Shown: positions 8,454-18,160, counted from the first letter of the stretch. The stretch is DNA of 64,000 nucleotides from Alphaproteobacteria bacterium UBA3768 (GCA_002372315.1 DFFU01000012.1:1-64000), one strand, 5' to 3'. Numbers and translations: made by a program. Notes: a model not told the origin generated them from the sequence alone.

Positions 8454-9995
8454 ATGCAAAAAATTATCAAAAAAATTATTTTTGGACTTTTCATCTTTAT
8501 TTCTGTTTTTCCTGCGTCTGCGCAAGTGCAAACACCGACAGATACGGATACTGCTATGGCAATGGATGCAATGGCTCAATCAACTGGTGCATTTGATCAA
8601 GTTGATTTAAGTTATATTCACACTTTGGGAATGCAACAAAAAGCGTGGAATAATCCTATGGAACATTTAGGGGAAGGTCAAACAAAGCCTGGATATTCAC
8701 GTTATAATTGGATGCCTGATACTGTTTTACCTATACGTTTGCGTGAGGGGATGATGACATTGATAAACTTGCCATCTTGGGAACTGATTGAAAAGGTGCA
8801 TATTGGATCCCCTGAATCATTTGGTGGAGAGATTGTTGCACCTAATTCTTTGTTATTGTACGCCGATCCAAATTATATTGGTGTGGATAGTAATATGATT
8901 ATTTTTGGTCGTTCTGGAAATCGTTATGTTTTTTATTTGCGCAGTGAGGCTTTTAATACAGATAAAATTACCCAATCTGTGGTGGATGTATTAGTTGGCC
9001 CACGTTGGACGCCGACTTCCGCAGGAGGTCAATTAGGTGATAGCAATGGAGCCAGTTCAATGGCGGCGATGCCTTTACAAAGTGGGGGCAAATCATCTCC
9101 TGCTGGAGTTAGTGCCGGCACAATTACGGGGGAACCTAATGATTGGCTAAAAACCATTCCAATGGATCCTGAAAGTATTCGTTTTGATTTAGACATGTTT
9201 TTGCCAAATCCAGAAGATGTTGATATTGCTCCCGATAATGTGTGGCGTGATAACATTTTTACTTATATTGATTTGGGCCCTAAGGCGTTAACAATGACTC
9301 AACGACCTGTTGTTTCCTTATTGCAGCAAGATATTGAAGTGCCTGTTGGCTATCGAACACGTGGCCCCAACAGTCGGTTGATTGTTGTGGAAGCCATTGG
9401 GGATTTAGTTTTGCGCAATGGTCGTAAGTTGATTTGTATCAAGTTGCGCCGAGACCCTGCACAAGGTTTGGAATACACTGATTATAGTGGTTCTCAGTCC
9501 ATGTTGCCAATGGGTGGGACCGTCAGTAATCAAGCTTTGGGCGTTCCTGCTGTTTGGACAGATACTGTGCATAATGCTTATGCGGTTCAACCCTATTGCA
9601 ATGATGCCAGTGGTGCCAATCGTTGTGGTAATGGTGGTTTTGCCAATTTGAAATCAATTCCGGATAATATAATGCAGGCGAATCAAGATGCTATTTCTTC
9701 TGTGAGTAAAAATGCGATTGTGCCTGTTGTTGGTACGGAAAATATTGCTGTTGAATTTGGCACAAGCAGTCAAATTTCAGATTTGGAGGATTTGTGGAAT
9801 CGTCTTTATACTGGTAACCAAGATTTATTGGCAGGTTATGAGCCTTATTATTCCGTGGATACAACCGCTGATGGTGAGGTGCTTGAACTGTTCAGGTTAC
9901 GTGCAGGAATGTTGAAGGACGTTGGAACTGCTGATGCATTATGTCGTAAAATTGGGAGAAGAGGGTTTTCTTGTTCCGTTGTTCGAATTCAATAG
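8454..9995 (+). CDS. virB9: VirB9 outer-membrane core protein with C-terminal SPOR-like segment
   Basis: A 513-residue protein; GTGGAGG at 8441-8447 selects the ATG at 8454. Signal peptide residues 1-24 (PASAQ). The VirB9 N-terminal domain follows (DTVLPIRLREGMMTLINLP; then NRYVFYLRS). An insert of about 60 residues, Gly/Ser-rich, separates it from the VirB9 C-terminal beta domain (WRDNIFTYIDLG, LIVVEAIGDLVLRNGRK), which in other systems binds VirB7 and VirB10. Normal VirB9 is 250-300 residues and ends there. Here about 150 more residues follow, and the last 40 (LFRLRAGMLKDVGTADALCR, then a GFSCSVVRI strand) look like a SPOR peptidoglycan-binding domain. The core assignment is firm; the SPOR call is by pattern. 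Confidence 0.8.
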   Translation: MQKIIKKIIFGLFIFISVFPASAQVQTPTDTDTAMAMDAMAQSTGAFDQVDLSYIHTLGMQQKAWNNPMEHLGEGQTKPGYSRYNWMPDTVLPIRLREGMMTLINLPSWELIEKVHIGSPESFGGEIVAPNSLLLYADPNYIGVDSNMIIFGRSGNRYVFYLRSEAFNTDKITQSVVDVLVGPRWTPTSAGGQLGDSNGASSMAAMPLQSGGKSSPAGVSAGTITGEPNDWLKTIPMDPESIRFDLDMFLPNPEDVDIAPDNVWRDNIFTYIDLGPKALTMTQRPVVSLLQQDIEVPVGYRTRGPNSRLIVVEAIGDLVLRNGRKLICIKLRRDPAQGLEYTDYSGSQSMLPMGGTVSNQALGVPAVWTDTVHNAYAVQPYCNDASGANRCGNGGFANLKSIPDNIMQANQDAISSVSKNAIVPVVGTENIAVEFGTSSQISDLEDLWNRLYTGNQDLLAGYEPYYSVDTTADGEVLELFRLRAGMLKDVGTADALCRKIGRRGFSCSVVRIQ

Positions 9996-10009
9996 ATAGG
10001 TTTTTTTAA

Positions 10010-13000
10010 ATGGCAAAAAACAATAAACAAAGTCTTTCTGAACAGTCGCAGCATAGGGGTAATATTGTATTGCTGATTATCGGCATGGTTTTACTATTGT
10101 TATTTATGCTGGCGCTTTGTCAATTGCCTTCTAGGAAAAAAACAGTAACTCAAACAAATTCTAAGCCTCAAATAAATGTGACGATTGGGGATTGGGATAA
10201 AGAGGAAAAAAATGATGTAGAAAAGGTGCTGTGGAAAGAAGGTGATGCCCTTTTAGTGGTAAATCCTACATCTGTTTCTGTAGATTCTGTTGTTGGGAAA
10301 AGATCAGTATATGAAATTAGTTTAAGGGCGGAAAATGCGTCTATAAAATTGCAATCTAAAAAGTTGCTTTCTGAGGATGAAAATATTTGGTCTCTTTCTG
10401 GTTCTTGTATGGAAAAAGGTAAGGATATTTTGGAGGCAGAAGAAGAATGTACGATAGTGTTGGAGTGGCAATCCGTAACACCTCGTCAATTAAAAAATAC
10501 ATTACAGATTGAATGGTTGGAAAATAATCCACGTGTTACACGAGTTGAAAAAACGTCTGTTCCTATCAATGTTCAAGTATTGGATTCTAATCCTTGTGTG
10601 ATTTGTAAGTGTGATGAAAAATCAAAACATCCAGATGATGTGCCCAAAATGGTGGCTCCCATTGATGGGGGTGATCCTAAGCCTGTGGAAAATGGTGAAG
10701 TTGAAATTGATGGCGTTAAATACCCTGTACCCCCAGATGGTCCCATTGTGGATGATGAGGGACGTGTCATCGCGGTTGTAGAGCCAAAATTTATTCCATT
10801 GAATTTAAAAAATGAATTGATGGGAACTGTGGCTGATAATCGCGAAGTGTTGGATTTTGATGATAATGTGATAGGTCGCTTGTTGGGTGATGATACGATA
10901 GTTAATGAAAAATTGGAAGTTTTAGGAAAGGCCATCCGTTCTGTTCCCGTTATGGTTGAAAATGGTGATGTTATTGGTAAAATTTCTGTGGATTTAGAAA
11001 GTAAAACTGTTCGTGCCACTGATGACAAAGGAACTATTTTGGGATATCCCCGTACTGATGGTCAGGTTGTTGACACAGAAGGCAAACCTTTGGGCTTTTT
11101 GGCCCCATGGGGGATAGTGATCAATTTTAATGGGGATGTTTTGGGGGGGATCGTTCGTTCTCCTGATGCCGTTACCAAAAAGAATATGTTGGTTTTGAAC
11201 AATAAATCTCAGGTTGTTGGCTATATGCGTCCGATGGGATTAGCTGTTAATAAAAAGGGTGAATTGGTGGGCGGAGTTGTTCCTTCTGGTGTTGTTGTGG
11301 GTGGGGGATGCCGTTCACATGGATCAATAGCCATGAATGGTCAAGTTTTTGATGATTATAAACAACATATAGGACATGCTTTATTGGATAAGGTTGTTGT
11401 GGATATTCAAGGCAATGAATTGGGATCTGTTGTGCGTCAAGGACTTGTCATTGATAGCAATGGAAAAATAGTTGGTTTTATCAATTCGGAGGGATCAGCA
11501 ATTAATGATAAAGGTGCTAAAATTGGTTGTGTCAATCCAGACGGGAGTGTATTTGCCAAGGAAAAATTTGTGGGTGCTATTATGCCTGAGGGGCGTGTTA
11601 TCAGAGAGGGGTGTGGTCAGGTTGGTTCTGTATATCCTGATGGGAAAGTTATGTCTATGGATTTACAGCATTTGGGAAAAGTATTGCCTGATGGAACCGC
11701 TGTGGGTGAAAAAAAAGAATTGGGATGGGTAGCTCCTTGGGGGACGGCTATTGCGCCGGATTGTCAATTCTTGGGGTTAGTTTCTTTGAATGGTACAGTT
11801 GTGACGACAGATGGTTCTTTGTTGGGGTGCTTGACGCGTGATAAAAAGGTTCAAAATAACAAAGGCGATATGATTGGTATGCTCACGCCTTTGGGAATTC
11901 TGATGAATGAAAAAAATCAGATCGTAGGTCGTGTCAGTTTTGATGGGCAAATTATCAATGATAAAGGAAATATTTTAGGCTGTGTTAATTCTTCTAAAAA
12001 TCCTTTGACAACACTGGCCAATTCTACACGGGGTGTTGTTATTGATGAAAATGGGCATCCTATTGGTTGGTCCTTTGTGGCGGGTAAAACCTATGATAGT
12101 GATGGTAAGTGGATGGGGGATGTTACTTTTAATGGTTGGGTCATTGGTGAAAAAAATCAATTAAAAGGTGTTGTACCATTTTCTGGGACTGTTTTTTCGG
12201 ATCGTGGGGAAATAGTGGGACGCTATGATCAAATGAGTGGAGCTATGCTGAGTCGTTCGGGGCAATCTATTGGTCGTGTTCTACCTAGTATGATTACTAT
12301 CAATAATGCTGGTACGGAGATTTTAGGTCGGTTGATACCTGAAGAAACTGTTTTTGTAGATATGCAAGGGCAGGTTTTAGGAACACTCAGGGCTGATGGC
12401 GTTTTGGTAAAAGAAGGGCAGGAGGTTCCCGCAAAAATTTTAGCAAATGGAACGATGGTGGATGAAAAAGGTAAAATTTTGGGAGCACGTTTATGGGTTG
12501 GTCCTGTCTTAAATACAGCGGGAAAATATATTGGTGTTGTAACAAAAAATGGTGATTTTGTGAATGAACAAGGCATTGTTGCGGGACGTGCGCTAGCCAA
12601 TGGTTTGGTTGTGTCTGGCCAAAAGCAAGTTTTGGGGAAGGTTTTTCCTCAGCTTTCGACAGCTGTGAGTATAGAGGGATGGTTAGGCAGTTTGAATCCT
12701 CAATTAATTGAAGAGGGTGAAAACAAAAGTTATCAAGGTCAAATTGTTGATGTAAAAGGAAATCTGATTGGAAATATTGGTGCAACAGGGCAAGTGATAG
12801 GTTTGGATCAAAACATCAAAGGTTCTTTGGTACCAATTGCCCCTTATGTTACAATGAAAGGAAGTCTTTTAGGATGGGGTAATTTTCAAGGCGAGGTGAA
12901 TGCGCCTGATGGGCGTTCTGTTGCCACTGTGCTTCCTTCTGGGTTGGCTTTAAATTCGGCACAAATGATACAGGGAATGGTTGTTGATTCGGTGGCCATT

Positions 13001-16000
13001 GTTGGGACTATGGGTGAGTACTTGGGTCATCCAACATCACGTGGTCAATTATTGTCTGAAAAAGGTGAAATTTTAGCTGTCGTAGGGGCTTCACGTTTTG
13101 TTTATGATACGCAAGGTGTATTATTGGGACAATTGTTGGCCCCCGGTGTGGTCATTGATGCGGATAATAATTTGATTGGTTGGACACGTTATGATGGTCA
13201 AATTGAAGATGGAACAAAAGTTATTGGACAAGTGGGGTTAGATGGACATGTATTTGATGAAAATGGGCAAATAATTGGTGCTTATTTCCCATTGGGAATG
13301 GTCAGTTTTTCTGAGACAAATAAGGTGTTAGGCGTACTCAACGAAAAGGGGTACATCCAAAATATAAACGGAGAAGATATTGCCAAAGCATATACAAATC
13401 CCTATGCAGAAAAAGGTGGGCGATTGACGGGAAGAATGTTGCCTGATTCGCCCTTAGTTATTAACCAAACAGATTCCAAAGTTCAAGGGGTTATTGCCCC
13501 AGATGGTAATATTTATGATATGACCTCTAGACGTGAAAAGGGAGTCCTAATGACTAATGGTTATAGTGTTGGTTCTGCGGGATTGGTTGATGGGGCTGTC
13601 TTGATAAATGGTTCGGCAATTGGTACAACATTGGGTATGTTGGGGCAAGTGTATCCCAATGGTGCTGTTTATGTGGCACAAAAGCATATCGCCAATACAA
13701 CAGGAACTGGTTTTGTATTCTCTTTGGCTGGCGAATTATTGGGTGGAATATTTTCGCCAGGTGTGATTATTGATAAAAAAGGGGCTATTGTCGCAGCAAC
13801 GGGTGCAACATCCGCAGTTATGAGTAAAGGAAAACAGGTTGGGTCTAAAATGGCGTTTGATTCTGTTTTAACCAGTTCAAATAAGTGGTTGGGTAATTTG
13901 ATGCCCCGTGGAGCCATTGTGAATGATGAAGCTCAATTGATTGGAACCATTTCTTTGGATGCTTCTGTTTTGGATGAAAAAGATACGTTCATTGGGCGTG
14001 TTCTGCCGGATGGTTCTGTATCGGGGGTTCCCCAAAAGAGTGTGTATAATACTATGCCTTATATTGGTCACACTATTGTGCAAGGTCTGCCTTTAGGGTA
14101 CAGAAAGGAAATATTGGGGAGAACCACAGTTTCAGGGGATATTTTGGATAAAAATGACAGAAGTATAGGTCGTATCCGCGATATTGGTAGTATTTTTGGT
14201 GAATCTCAAAAACCACTGGGCGTTGTTTTGCCCTATGGAACAGCCGTTGCGAAGGATGGACGCTTTTTGGGGATGCTTTCTTCGGATGGAATGATTACTT
14301 CCTATACGGGTGAAACTGTTGGGACAGCTTCAACGAATCTTTTGGTAAAGGGGAGCAGCTCTGCATTAGGTGATTTTGACGTTTTAGGAACATTGATTCC
14401 CAGCGATTTAATCGTCAATAATTGTAAAGTAGTAGGACAGACAGCCTATGACGGTCGGGTTATTACCGGACAAGGCTCAATTGTTGGGCGTTTGCGTAAA
14501 GATAGGATTGCTGTAGATGCTCAAGATCAAAAAATTGGCTATATTGCCAAAAAAGGTCCTGTGACAACAGAAAAAACGGGTAAATACATTGGGCGTATTT
14601 TGCCCGATGGAACAATGGTTGATGTAAATGGAGTGGAGGTTGCCTGCTCTGATGATGAAGGTGGCTTAACAGATGCAAATGGAAATCCATACATTGATAT
14701 TGAAACAGGTGAAGGAGCAAGAGTAGTTAATTTGGGGCCTGTGGTGGGACCAAATGGTGAATTAACCAATAATTGGATAGATAGTCAAGGCCGTGTACGT
14801 GGTCCAGATGGTGAAATTTTGGGTTACGTCGCGGGAGAAAAAGTTGTGGATGAAAATGGGAATATTATTGATTTGCGTGTATTATCCCAAACAGAAGAAT
14901 TAATTTTTGATCCGAATGATCCCAATAGAATAAGAGGAACTTTTGATGTCAAAGGAATTGTGCGCGATCCAAAGGGGAACTTTGTCATGCAGATAACAGA
15001 TGATAATCGAATTGTCAATGGTGAAGGGATTGAGTTTCAATATAACCCAAAACAATCAGGAGGAATTGGTAAGAAATTTTATTTTCAAGATTGTACTTTG
15101 TTTGATTTTTCAAATAGTAAAGTTGCTTCCTTAATGGCCAACGGTCAATTGTTGGATGAAAATGGTAAACTTTTTGGCTTTATGAATCCAGATGGTGAGA
15201 TCAAGGCGCTCAATGGTGCGTTAGTGGATAAAGTTTCAGGTTATAATTTAAATATGCAAGAATGTGGATTAAATTCTGAAAAGGCAAATTCAGAACGTAA
15301 AATTTGTATGGGCAGAAAATGTTATGTTTTGGGAAATGATGGATTTTTAACCGATCCCAATACGAACGAAGTGATTGGTGGATGGGATCCAGAATTAAAG
15401 CGTATCTTTGATTTTAATGGAGATCCCATTGATCCAACGACAGGGAAAAAACCCGTTGAAAAACCAAAAGTCATTAAAATTGATGAAGGTCAACGTGAAG
15501 AGATTCAACAAAAACTTTCCGAAAAAAGACAAAAAATGCGTCAGGGTTTGGGGGGAGCCCCTCTGACAATGTCAGCGGAAATGCAAGCGCGTTATAAGCC
15601 TAAAAAGGATAAAAATTGGGATTCATTGGGGGTGAGCCGGTCTGTTTCTTCTTGGTCTGTTGATATGTCTCGTGTTATCTTACAGGGACGCTCGATTCCT
15701 GCGGTATTGGCACGTTCTATTGATTCGCGTTTTTCGGATAGTCCTGCCTTGGCGATAGTGGATACGAATATTTATGCTGAAGAAGGGCGCAATATTTTAA
15801 TTCCTGCAGGATCCCAATTAATTGGTTCTTACTCTGGTGAGGGAGCTGTTCAAGATGGTGTAGCTAAAATTAATATTTCTTGGAATCGCTTGATTCGGCC
15901 AGATGGTGTCGCGTTTGATTTGAGTGGCAGTCCTTCTGCGGATGCGATGGGGCGTGGTGGAATTGCTGCATTTTTGGATGAACAGTTGGTGTCAAAATAC

Positions 16001-16591
16001 AGTACGGCCTTGTCCGGAACATTGGCTCAATCAGCGGTGGCATATTTGCTTGCAACTAATGAAGATTCTAATATGTCGGATAGTGGAAATTCTTCGCAAT
16101 CTAATAAATCTCAAGCTGCTAATGATTCACGAAAAGCGTTTATTGATACCTTTGGGCAAATTGTGGATGATTGGGTTGCCCATGGGCAAGCTGTTCCTGC
16201 GATTGTCTATGTTCCCATTGGAACACGTTTGAATGTTGTTCTAAATCAAGATTTGTGGCTGCGTTCTGATGATGATGATGAAGAATCTGCGAACGCAGAG
16301 TATGGGGCTCCCACAACTCAAGCGCAAAAGCCTGATATGCCTTCTTGGGAAGAAAAGCGTCGTCAACAAATGGATAATAATATTCCCAATTCCCCCAACA
16401 GTAGGCAAACCAGTCAAAGCAACAGTCGTAATAATAATGTACAAAATACGTCAAAAGCAAAGCAAGAACAGGCTAAAAAAGATGCTGAAAATTTACAGAC
16501 CCCCATTTACAATGGTGAGGACCCTATGCCTGATGCAGATTTGGAAAATCGTGTTGTTGAATCTTCTTCATCAACGCCTAACTTATTTTAA
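10010..16591 (+). CDS. virB10: Giant VirB10 with long repeat region (2193 residues)
   Basis: VirB10 spans the inner membrane, periplasm and outer membrane and transmits energy to the T4SS core. Here: a short cytoplasmic tail, a transmembrane helix at about residues 18-40, an Ig-like stretch to about 205, then roughly 1500 residues of degenerate ~19-residue repeats (pattern hhD-x-x-G-x-hhG-x-V-x-x-D-G-x-V, for example VIDSNGKIVGFINSEGSAIN) up to about residue 1700. The last part is a typical VirB10/TrbI domain from about 1890 (IPAVLARSIDSRF; IPAGSQLIGSYSG; SWNRLIRPDGVAFDL; GRGGIAAF) with the antenna region after it, and a Ser/Asn/Gln-rich tail. VirB10 is usually 350-480 residues; the size is closer to Helicobacter CagY. 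The repeats replace the Pro-rich linker. Repeat DNA has diverged, so the array is old. Confidence 0.88.
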   Translation: MAKNNKQSLSEQSQHRGNIVLLIIGMVLLLLFMLALCQLPSRKKTVTQTNSKPQINVTIGDWDKEEKNDVEKVLWKEGDALLVVNPTSVSVDSVVGKRSVYEISLRAENASIKLQSKKLLSEDENIWSLSGSCMEKGKDILEAEEECTIVLEWQSVTPRQLKNTLQIEWLENNPRVTRVEKTSVPINVQVLDSNPCVICKCDEKSKHPDDVPKMVAPIDGGDPKPVENGEVEIDGVKYPVPPDGPIVDDEGRVIAVVEPKFIPLNLKNELMGTVADNREVLDFDDNVIGRLLGDDTIVNEKLEVLGKAIRSVPVMVENGDVIGKISVDLESKTVRATDDKGTILGYPRTDGQVVDTEGKPLGFLAPWGIVINFNGDVLGGIVRSPDAVTKKNMLVLNNKSQVVGYMRPMGLAVNKKGELVGGVVPSGVVVGGGCRSHGSIAMNGQVFDDYKQHIGHALLDKVVVDIQGNELGSVVRQGLVIDSNGKIVGFINSEGSAINDKGAKIGCVNPDGSVFAKEKFVGAIMPEGRVIREGCGQVGSVYPDGKVMSMDLQHLGKVLPDGTAVGEKKELGWVAPWGTAIAPDCQFLGLVSLNGTVVTTDGSLLGCLTRDKKVQNNKGDMIGMLTPLGILMNEKNQIVGRVSFDGQIINDKGNILGCVNSSKNPLTTLANSTRGVVIDENGHPIGWSFVAGKTYDSDGKWMGDVTFNGWVIGEKNQLKGVVPFSGTVFSDRGEIVGRYDQMSGAMLSRSGQSIGRVLPSMITINNAGTEILGRLIPEETVFVDMQGQVLGTLRADGVLVKEGQEVPAKILANGTMVDEKGKILGARLWVGPVLNTAGKYIGVVTKNGDFVNEQGIVAGRALANGLVVSGQKQVLGKVFPQLSTAVSIEGWLGSLNPQLIEEGENKSYQGQIVDVKGNLIGNIGATGQVIGLDQNIKGSLVPIAPYVTMKGSLLGWGNFQGEVNAPDGRSVATVLPSGLALNSAQMIQGMVVDSVAIVGTMGEYLGHPTSRGQLLSEKGEILAVVGASRFVYDTQGVLLGQLLAPGVVIDADNNLIGWTRYDGQIEDGTKVIGQVGLDGHVFDENGQIIGAYFPLGMVSFSETNKVLGVLNEKGYIQNINGEDIAKAYTNPYAEKGGRLTGRMLPDSPLVINQTDSKVQGVIAPDGNIYDMTSRREKGVLMTNGYSVGSAGLVDGAVLINGSAIGTTLGMLGQVYPNGAVYVAQKHIANTTGTGFVFSLAGELLGGIFSPGVIIDKKGAIVAATGATSAVMSKGKQVGSKMAFDSVLTSSNKWLGNLMPRGAIVNDEAQLIGTISLDASVLDEKDTFIGRVLPDGSVSGVPQKSVYNTMPYIGHTIVQGLPLGYRKEILGRTTVSGDILDKNDRSIGRIRDIGSIFGESQKPLGVVLPYGTAVAKDGRFLGMLSSDGMITSYTGETVGTASTNLLVKGSSSALGDFDVLGTLIPSDLIVNNCKVVGQTAYDGRVITGQGSIVGRLRKDRIAVDAQDQKIGYIAKKGPVTTEKTGKYIGRILPDGTMVDVNGVEVACSDDEGGLTDANGNPYIDIETGEGARVVNLGPVVGPNGELTNNWIDSQGRVRGPDGEILGYVAGEKVVDENGNIIDLRVLSQTEELIFDPNDPNRIRGTFDVKGIVRDPKGNFVMQITDDNRIVNGEGIEFQYNPKQSGGIGKKFYFQDCTLFDFSNSKVASLMANGQLLDENGKLFGFMNPDGEIKALNGALVDKVSGYNLNMQECGLNSEKANSERKICMGRKCYVLGNDGFLTDPNTNEVIGGWDPELKRIFDFNGDPIDPTTGKKPVEKPKVIKIDEGQREEIQQKLSEKRQKMRQGLGGAPLTMSAEMQARYKPKKDKNWDSLGVSRSVSSWSVDMSRVILQGRSIPAVLARSIDSRFSDSPALAIVDTNIYAEEGRNILIPAGSQLIGSYSGEGAVQDGVAKINISWNRLIRPDGVAFDLSGSPSADAMGRGGIAAFLDEQLVSKYSTALSGTLAQSAVAYLLATNEDSNMSDSGNSSQSNKSQAANDSRKAFIDTFGQIVDDWVAHGQAVPAIVYVPIGTRLNVVLNQDLWLRSDDDDEESANAEYGAPTTQAQKPDMPSWEEKRRQQMDNNIPNSPNSRQTSQSNSRNNNVQNTSKAKQEQAKKDAENLQTPIYNGEDPMPDADLENRVVESSSSTPNLF
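10650..15120 (+). repeat. Protein-level tandem repeats inside virB10
   Basis: Dozens of copies of a roughly 19-residue unit are encoded head to tail. Fixed features are a Gly before a hydrophobic residue (hhG), an Asp/Asn-x-x-Gly turn and a following DGxV or similar strand. Copies differ strongly in DNA sequence, with only short shared words, so this is a degenerate solenoid rather than a recent DNA expansion. The spacing and turn pattern suggest a stacked beta structure in the periplasm. Confidence 0.8.
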
Positions 16592-16601
16592 AGGACATTG
16601 A

Positions 16602-17603
16602 ATGGGAAATTTGTCAATTACAGATACGTATCGTGTTTTGGAAATGACGCTTCGGCCATTGTCCTATTGGTACACCCAAGATAATGTGGAAGAAGCTGCA
16701 ATTGATAGACCTGGTGGAATTTGGTTGCGTTTAAGGGGGCGACATGCACATCCATGGCACTATTATGAAGATCCGAAATTAACGCGAGAGTATTTAAATA
16801 ATATTATGTATATTATTGCAAATACTTATGATTTACCCTTTGATCCACAAGCGGGAGTCCCTGTGGTTTATGCTGCCCTTCCTGGAGGACATCGTTTTTC
16901 TGGGATTGCGGGCCGAAATGTGATGTATGATAATGAAGATTTAACGGGTGGCATTGCTATGGCTATTCGTGTATATAAGGAAGATTTGGGCATAGGTATG
17001 GATCAATTTGGTTTGGTGCAAGGGGGGCGTTTGCGTCAAATCAATAAATTAAAAGATGTTGAGGATCCTGACGATCCTTATGAACGTTTGGTTTTATCTA
17101 TTCAGCGGGGGGATAATATTCTCATCAGTGGTGCAACGGCCACAGGTAAGACGACTTTTTTGAATAATATGATCACATTGCTCAGTGAACATAAACGGAT
17201 TATTACCATTGAAGATACCCGTGAATTAATTGTTAAACAGCCCAATCATGTGCATTTAGTAGTTTCTCGTACCGAATCCACCAACAACTTTACTTACGCG
17301 AATGTGATTGACTTGGTGGTGCGTTTTACGCCTGATGCCATTTTAGGGGGAGAAATTTCCACAACGAATGCTGATGCTATTTGGCAATTGATGAATTCAG
17401 GCCATGAAAATTGTTTTGCTACAATCCATGCGGCCAGTCCTGATGAAGCCTATCGTGCATTTATAAAGCGCATTGAAAAAAGTACAGGACAAAGTTTGGC
17501 CGGTGAAGAAGAAAATAATATGATTCGGGAAATGAAAGAAAAGCTGCGTGTTGTTCAAATCAATCGAGATGGAAACATTCGTGCAATTACGGAAATTACT
17601 TAA
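16602..17603 (+). CDS. virB11: VirB11 traffic ATPase
   Basis: A 333-residue hexameric ATPase at the cytoplasmic face that powers assembly or transport of the T4SS. The N-terminal domain is of VirB11 type (AAIDRPGGIWLRLRGR). The Walker A motif is GATATGKTT at about residue 176, an Asp box follows (ITIEDTREL), Walker B is AILGGEIS, and the His box is GHENCFATIHAAS. The usual Walker B neighbour is ILGELR or LLGEIR; here the arginine is replaced (GGEIS), a small departure worth noting. Start ATG at 16602 follows AAAGGA. Directly downstream of virB10 with a 10-base gap. Confidence 0.9.
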   Translation: MGNLSITDTYRVLEMTLRPLSYWYTQDNVEEAAIDRPGGIWLRLRGRHAHPWHYYEDPKLTREYLNNIMYIIANTYDLPFDPQAGVPVVYAALPGGHRFSGIAGRNVMYDNEDLTGGIAMAIRVYKEDLGIGMDQFGLVQGGRLRQINKLKDVEDPDDPYERLVLSIQRGDNILISGATATGKTTFLNNMITLLSEHKRIITIEDTRELIVKQPNHVHLVVSRTESTNNFTYANVIDLVVRFTPDAILGGEISTTNADAIWQLMNSGHENCFATIHAASPDEAYRAFIKRIEKSTGQSLAGEEENNMIREMKEKLRVVQINRDGNIRAITEIT

Positions 17604-17623
17604 AAGGAATAAGGGGGCGTTTT

Positions 17624-18160
17624 ATGATACCAACACTATATATCGCACGAACAGCAGATGGGGAAGGTTTACCTTTGCCCAGTTATTCTTCGCGTCATCA
17701 TATTGCATTAAATTTGCAAGCAGCAGTGGCGACACCTGTCCGTTTAAATAAAGATGAACGCGCCTATATTCCTGTTGGTTTTGCAATAGGTATTCCCGAT
17801 GGATTTTGTGGTCAAGTAGTCAGTCAGCCTCATTTGGCCCGAGAGCAAGGATTGATTGTATTGGATGCGCCTCAAATTTTACATCCAGCGGATCGGGGCG
17901 CTTTGTTTATTTTAATGCAAAATACGTCACCAAAGGCCATTGTGATTCATCGTGGTTTAGTTTGTGCACAGTTATTGGTTCTTCCTGCAGTTCAAGTATC
18001 CTTTAAAGAGGTTCAATCGCGTGCTTTATCTGGCCCAACGACAACGGTTATATTGGATAACGATTCAGGCGATTCAGAAAAAATGACCTTAAAATTTTCA
18101 CGGCGTAAAGTGCGTTCGATTCGTAATCGGTATAAGGATGAAGATGATGAAGAAAATTAG
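17624..18160 (+). CDS. dUTPase-fold protein lacking catalytic residues
   Basis: A 178-residue protein aligning with trimeric dUTPase: PLPSYSSRHHIALNLQA corresponds to motif 1, SQPHLAREQGLIVLD to motif 2, ADRGALFILMQN to motif 3, and GLVCAQLLVLPAVQ to motif 4. The key residues are changed: motif 1 Asp is Asn, the PRSGL of motif 2 is SQPHL, the catalytic IDSDY of motif 3 is replaced by LHPAD, and the Gly-rich motif 5 is missing, replaced by an acidic/basic tail. It is therefore probably not a dUTP hydrolase but a structural or regulatory trimer. It lies 20 bases after virB11 and overlaps the SH3 gene, so it belongs to this operon. True dUTPase is not seen in the window. Confidence 0.65.
   Translation: MIPTLYIARTADGEGLPLPSYSSRHHIALNLQAAVATPVRLNKDERAYIPVGFAIGIPDGFCGQVVSQPHLAREQGLIVLDAPQILHPADRGALFILMQNTSPKAIVIHRGLVCAQLLVLPAVQVSFKEVQSRALSGPTTTVILDNDSGDSEKMTLKFSRRKVRSIRNRYKDEDDEEN

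Noticed and set aside
10650..15120. Assembly artefact from tandem repeats
   Set aside because: The repeats are diverged at DNA level and the frame is continuous through 6.5 kb, which argues for a real gene.
10010..16591. DotG/IcmE of a Dot/Icm system
   Set aside because: The size and repeats first suggested DotG, but the flanking genes are virB8, virB9 and virB11-type, and no DotH, DotI or other Icm genes are near, so a VirB-type system fits better.
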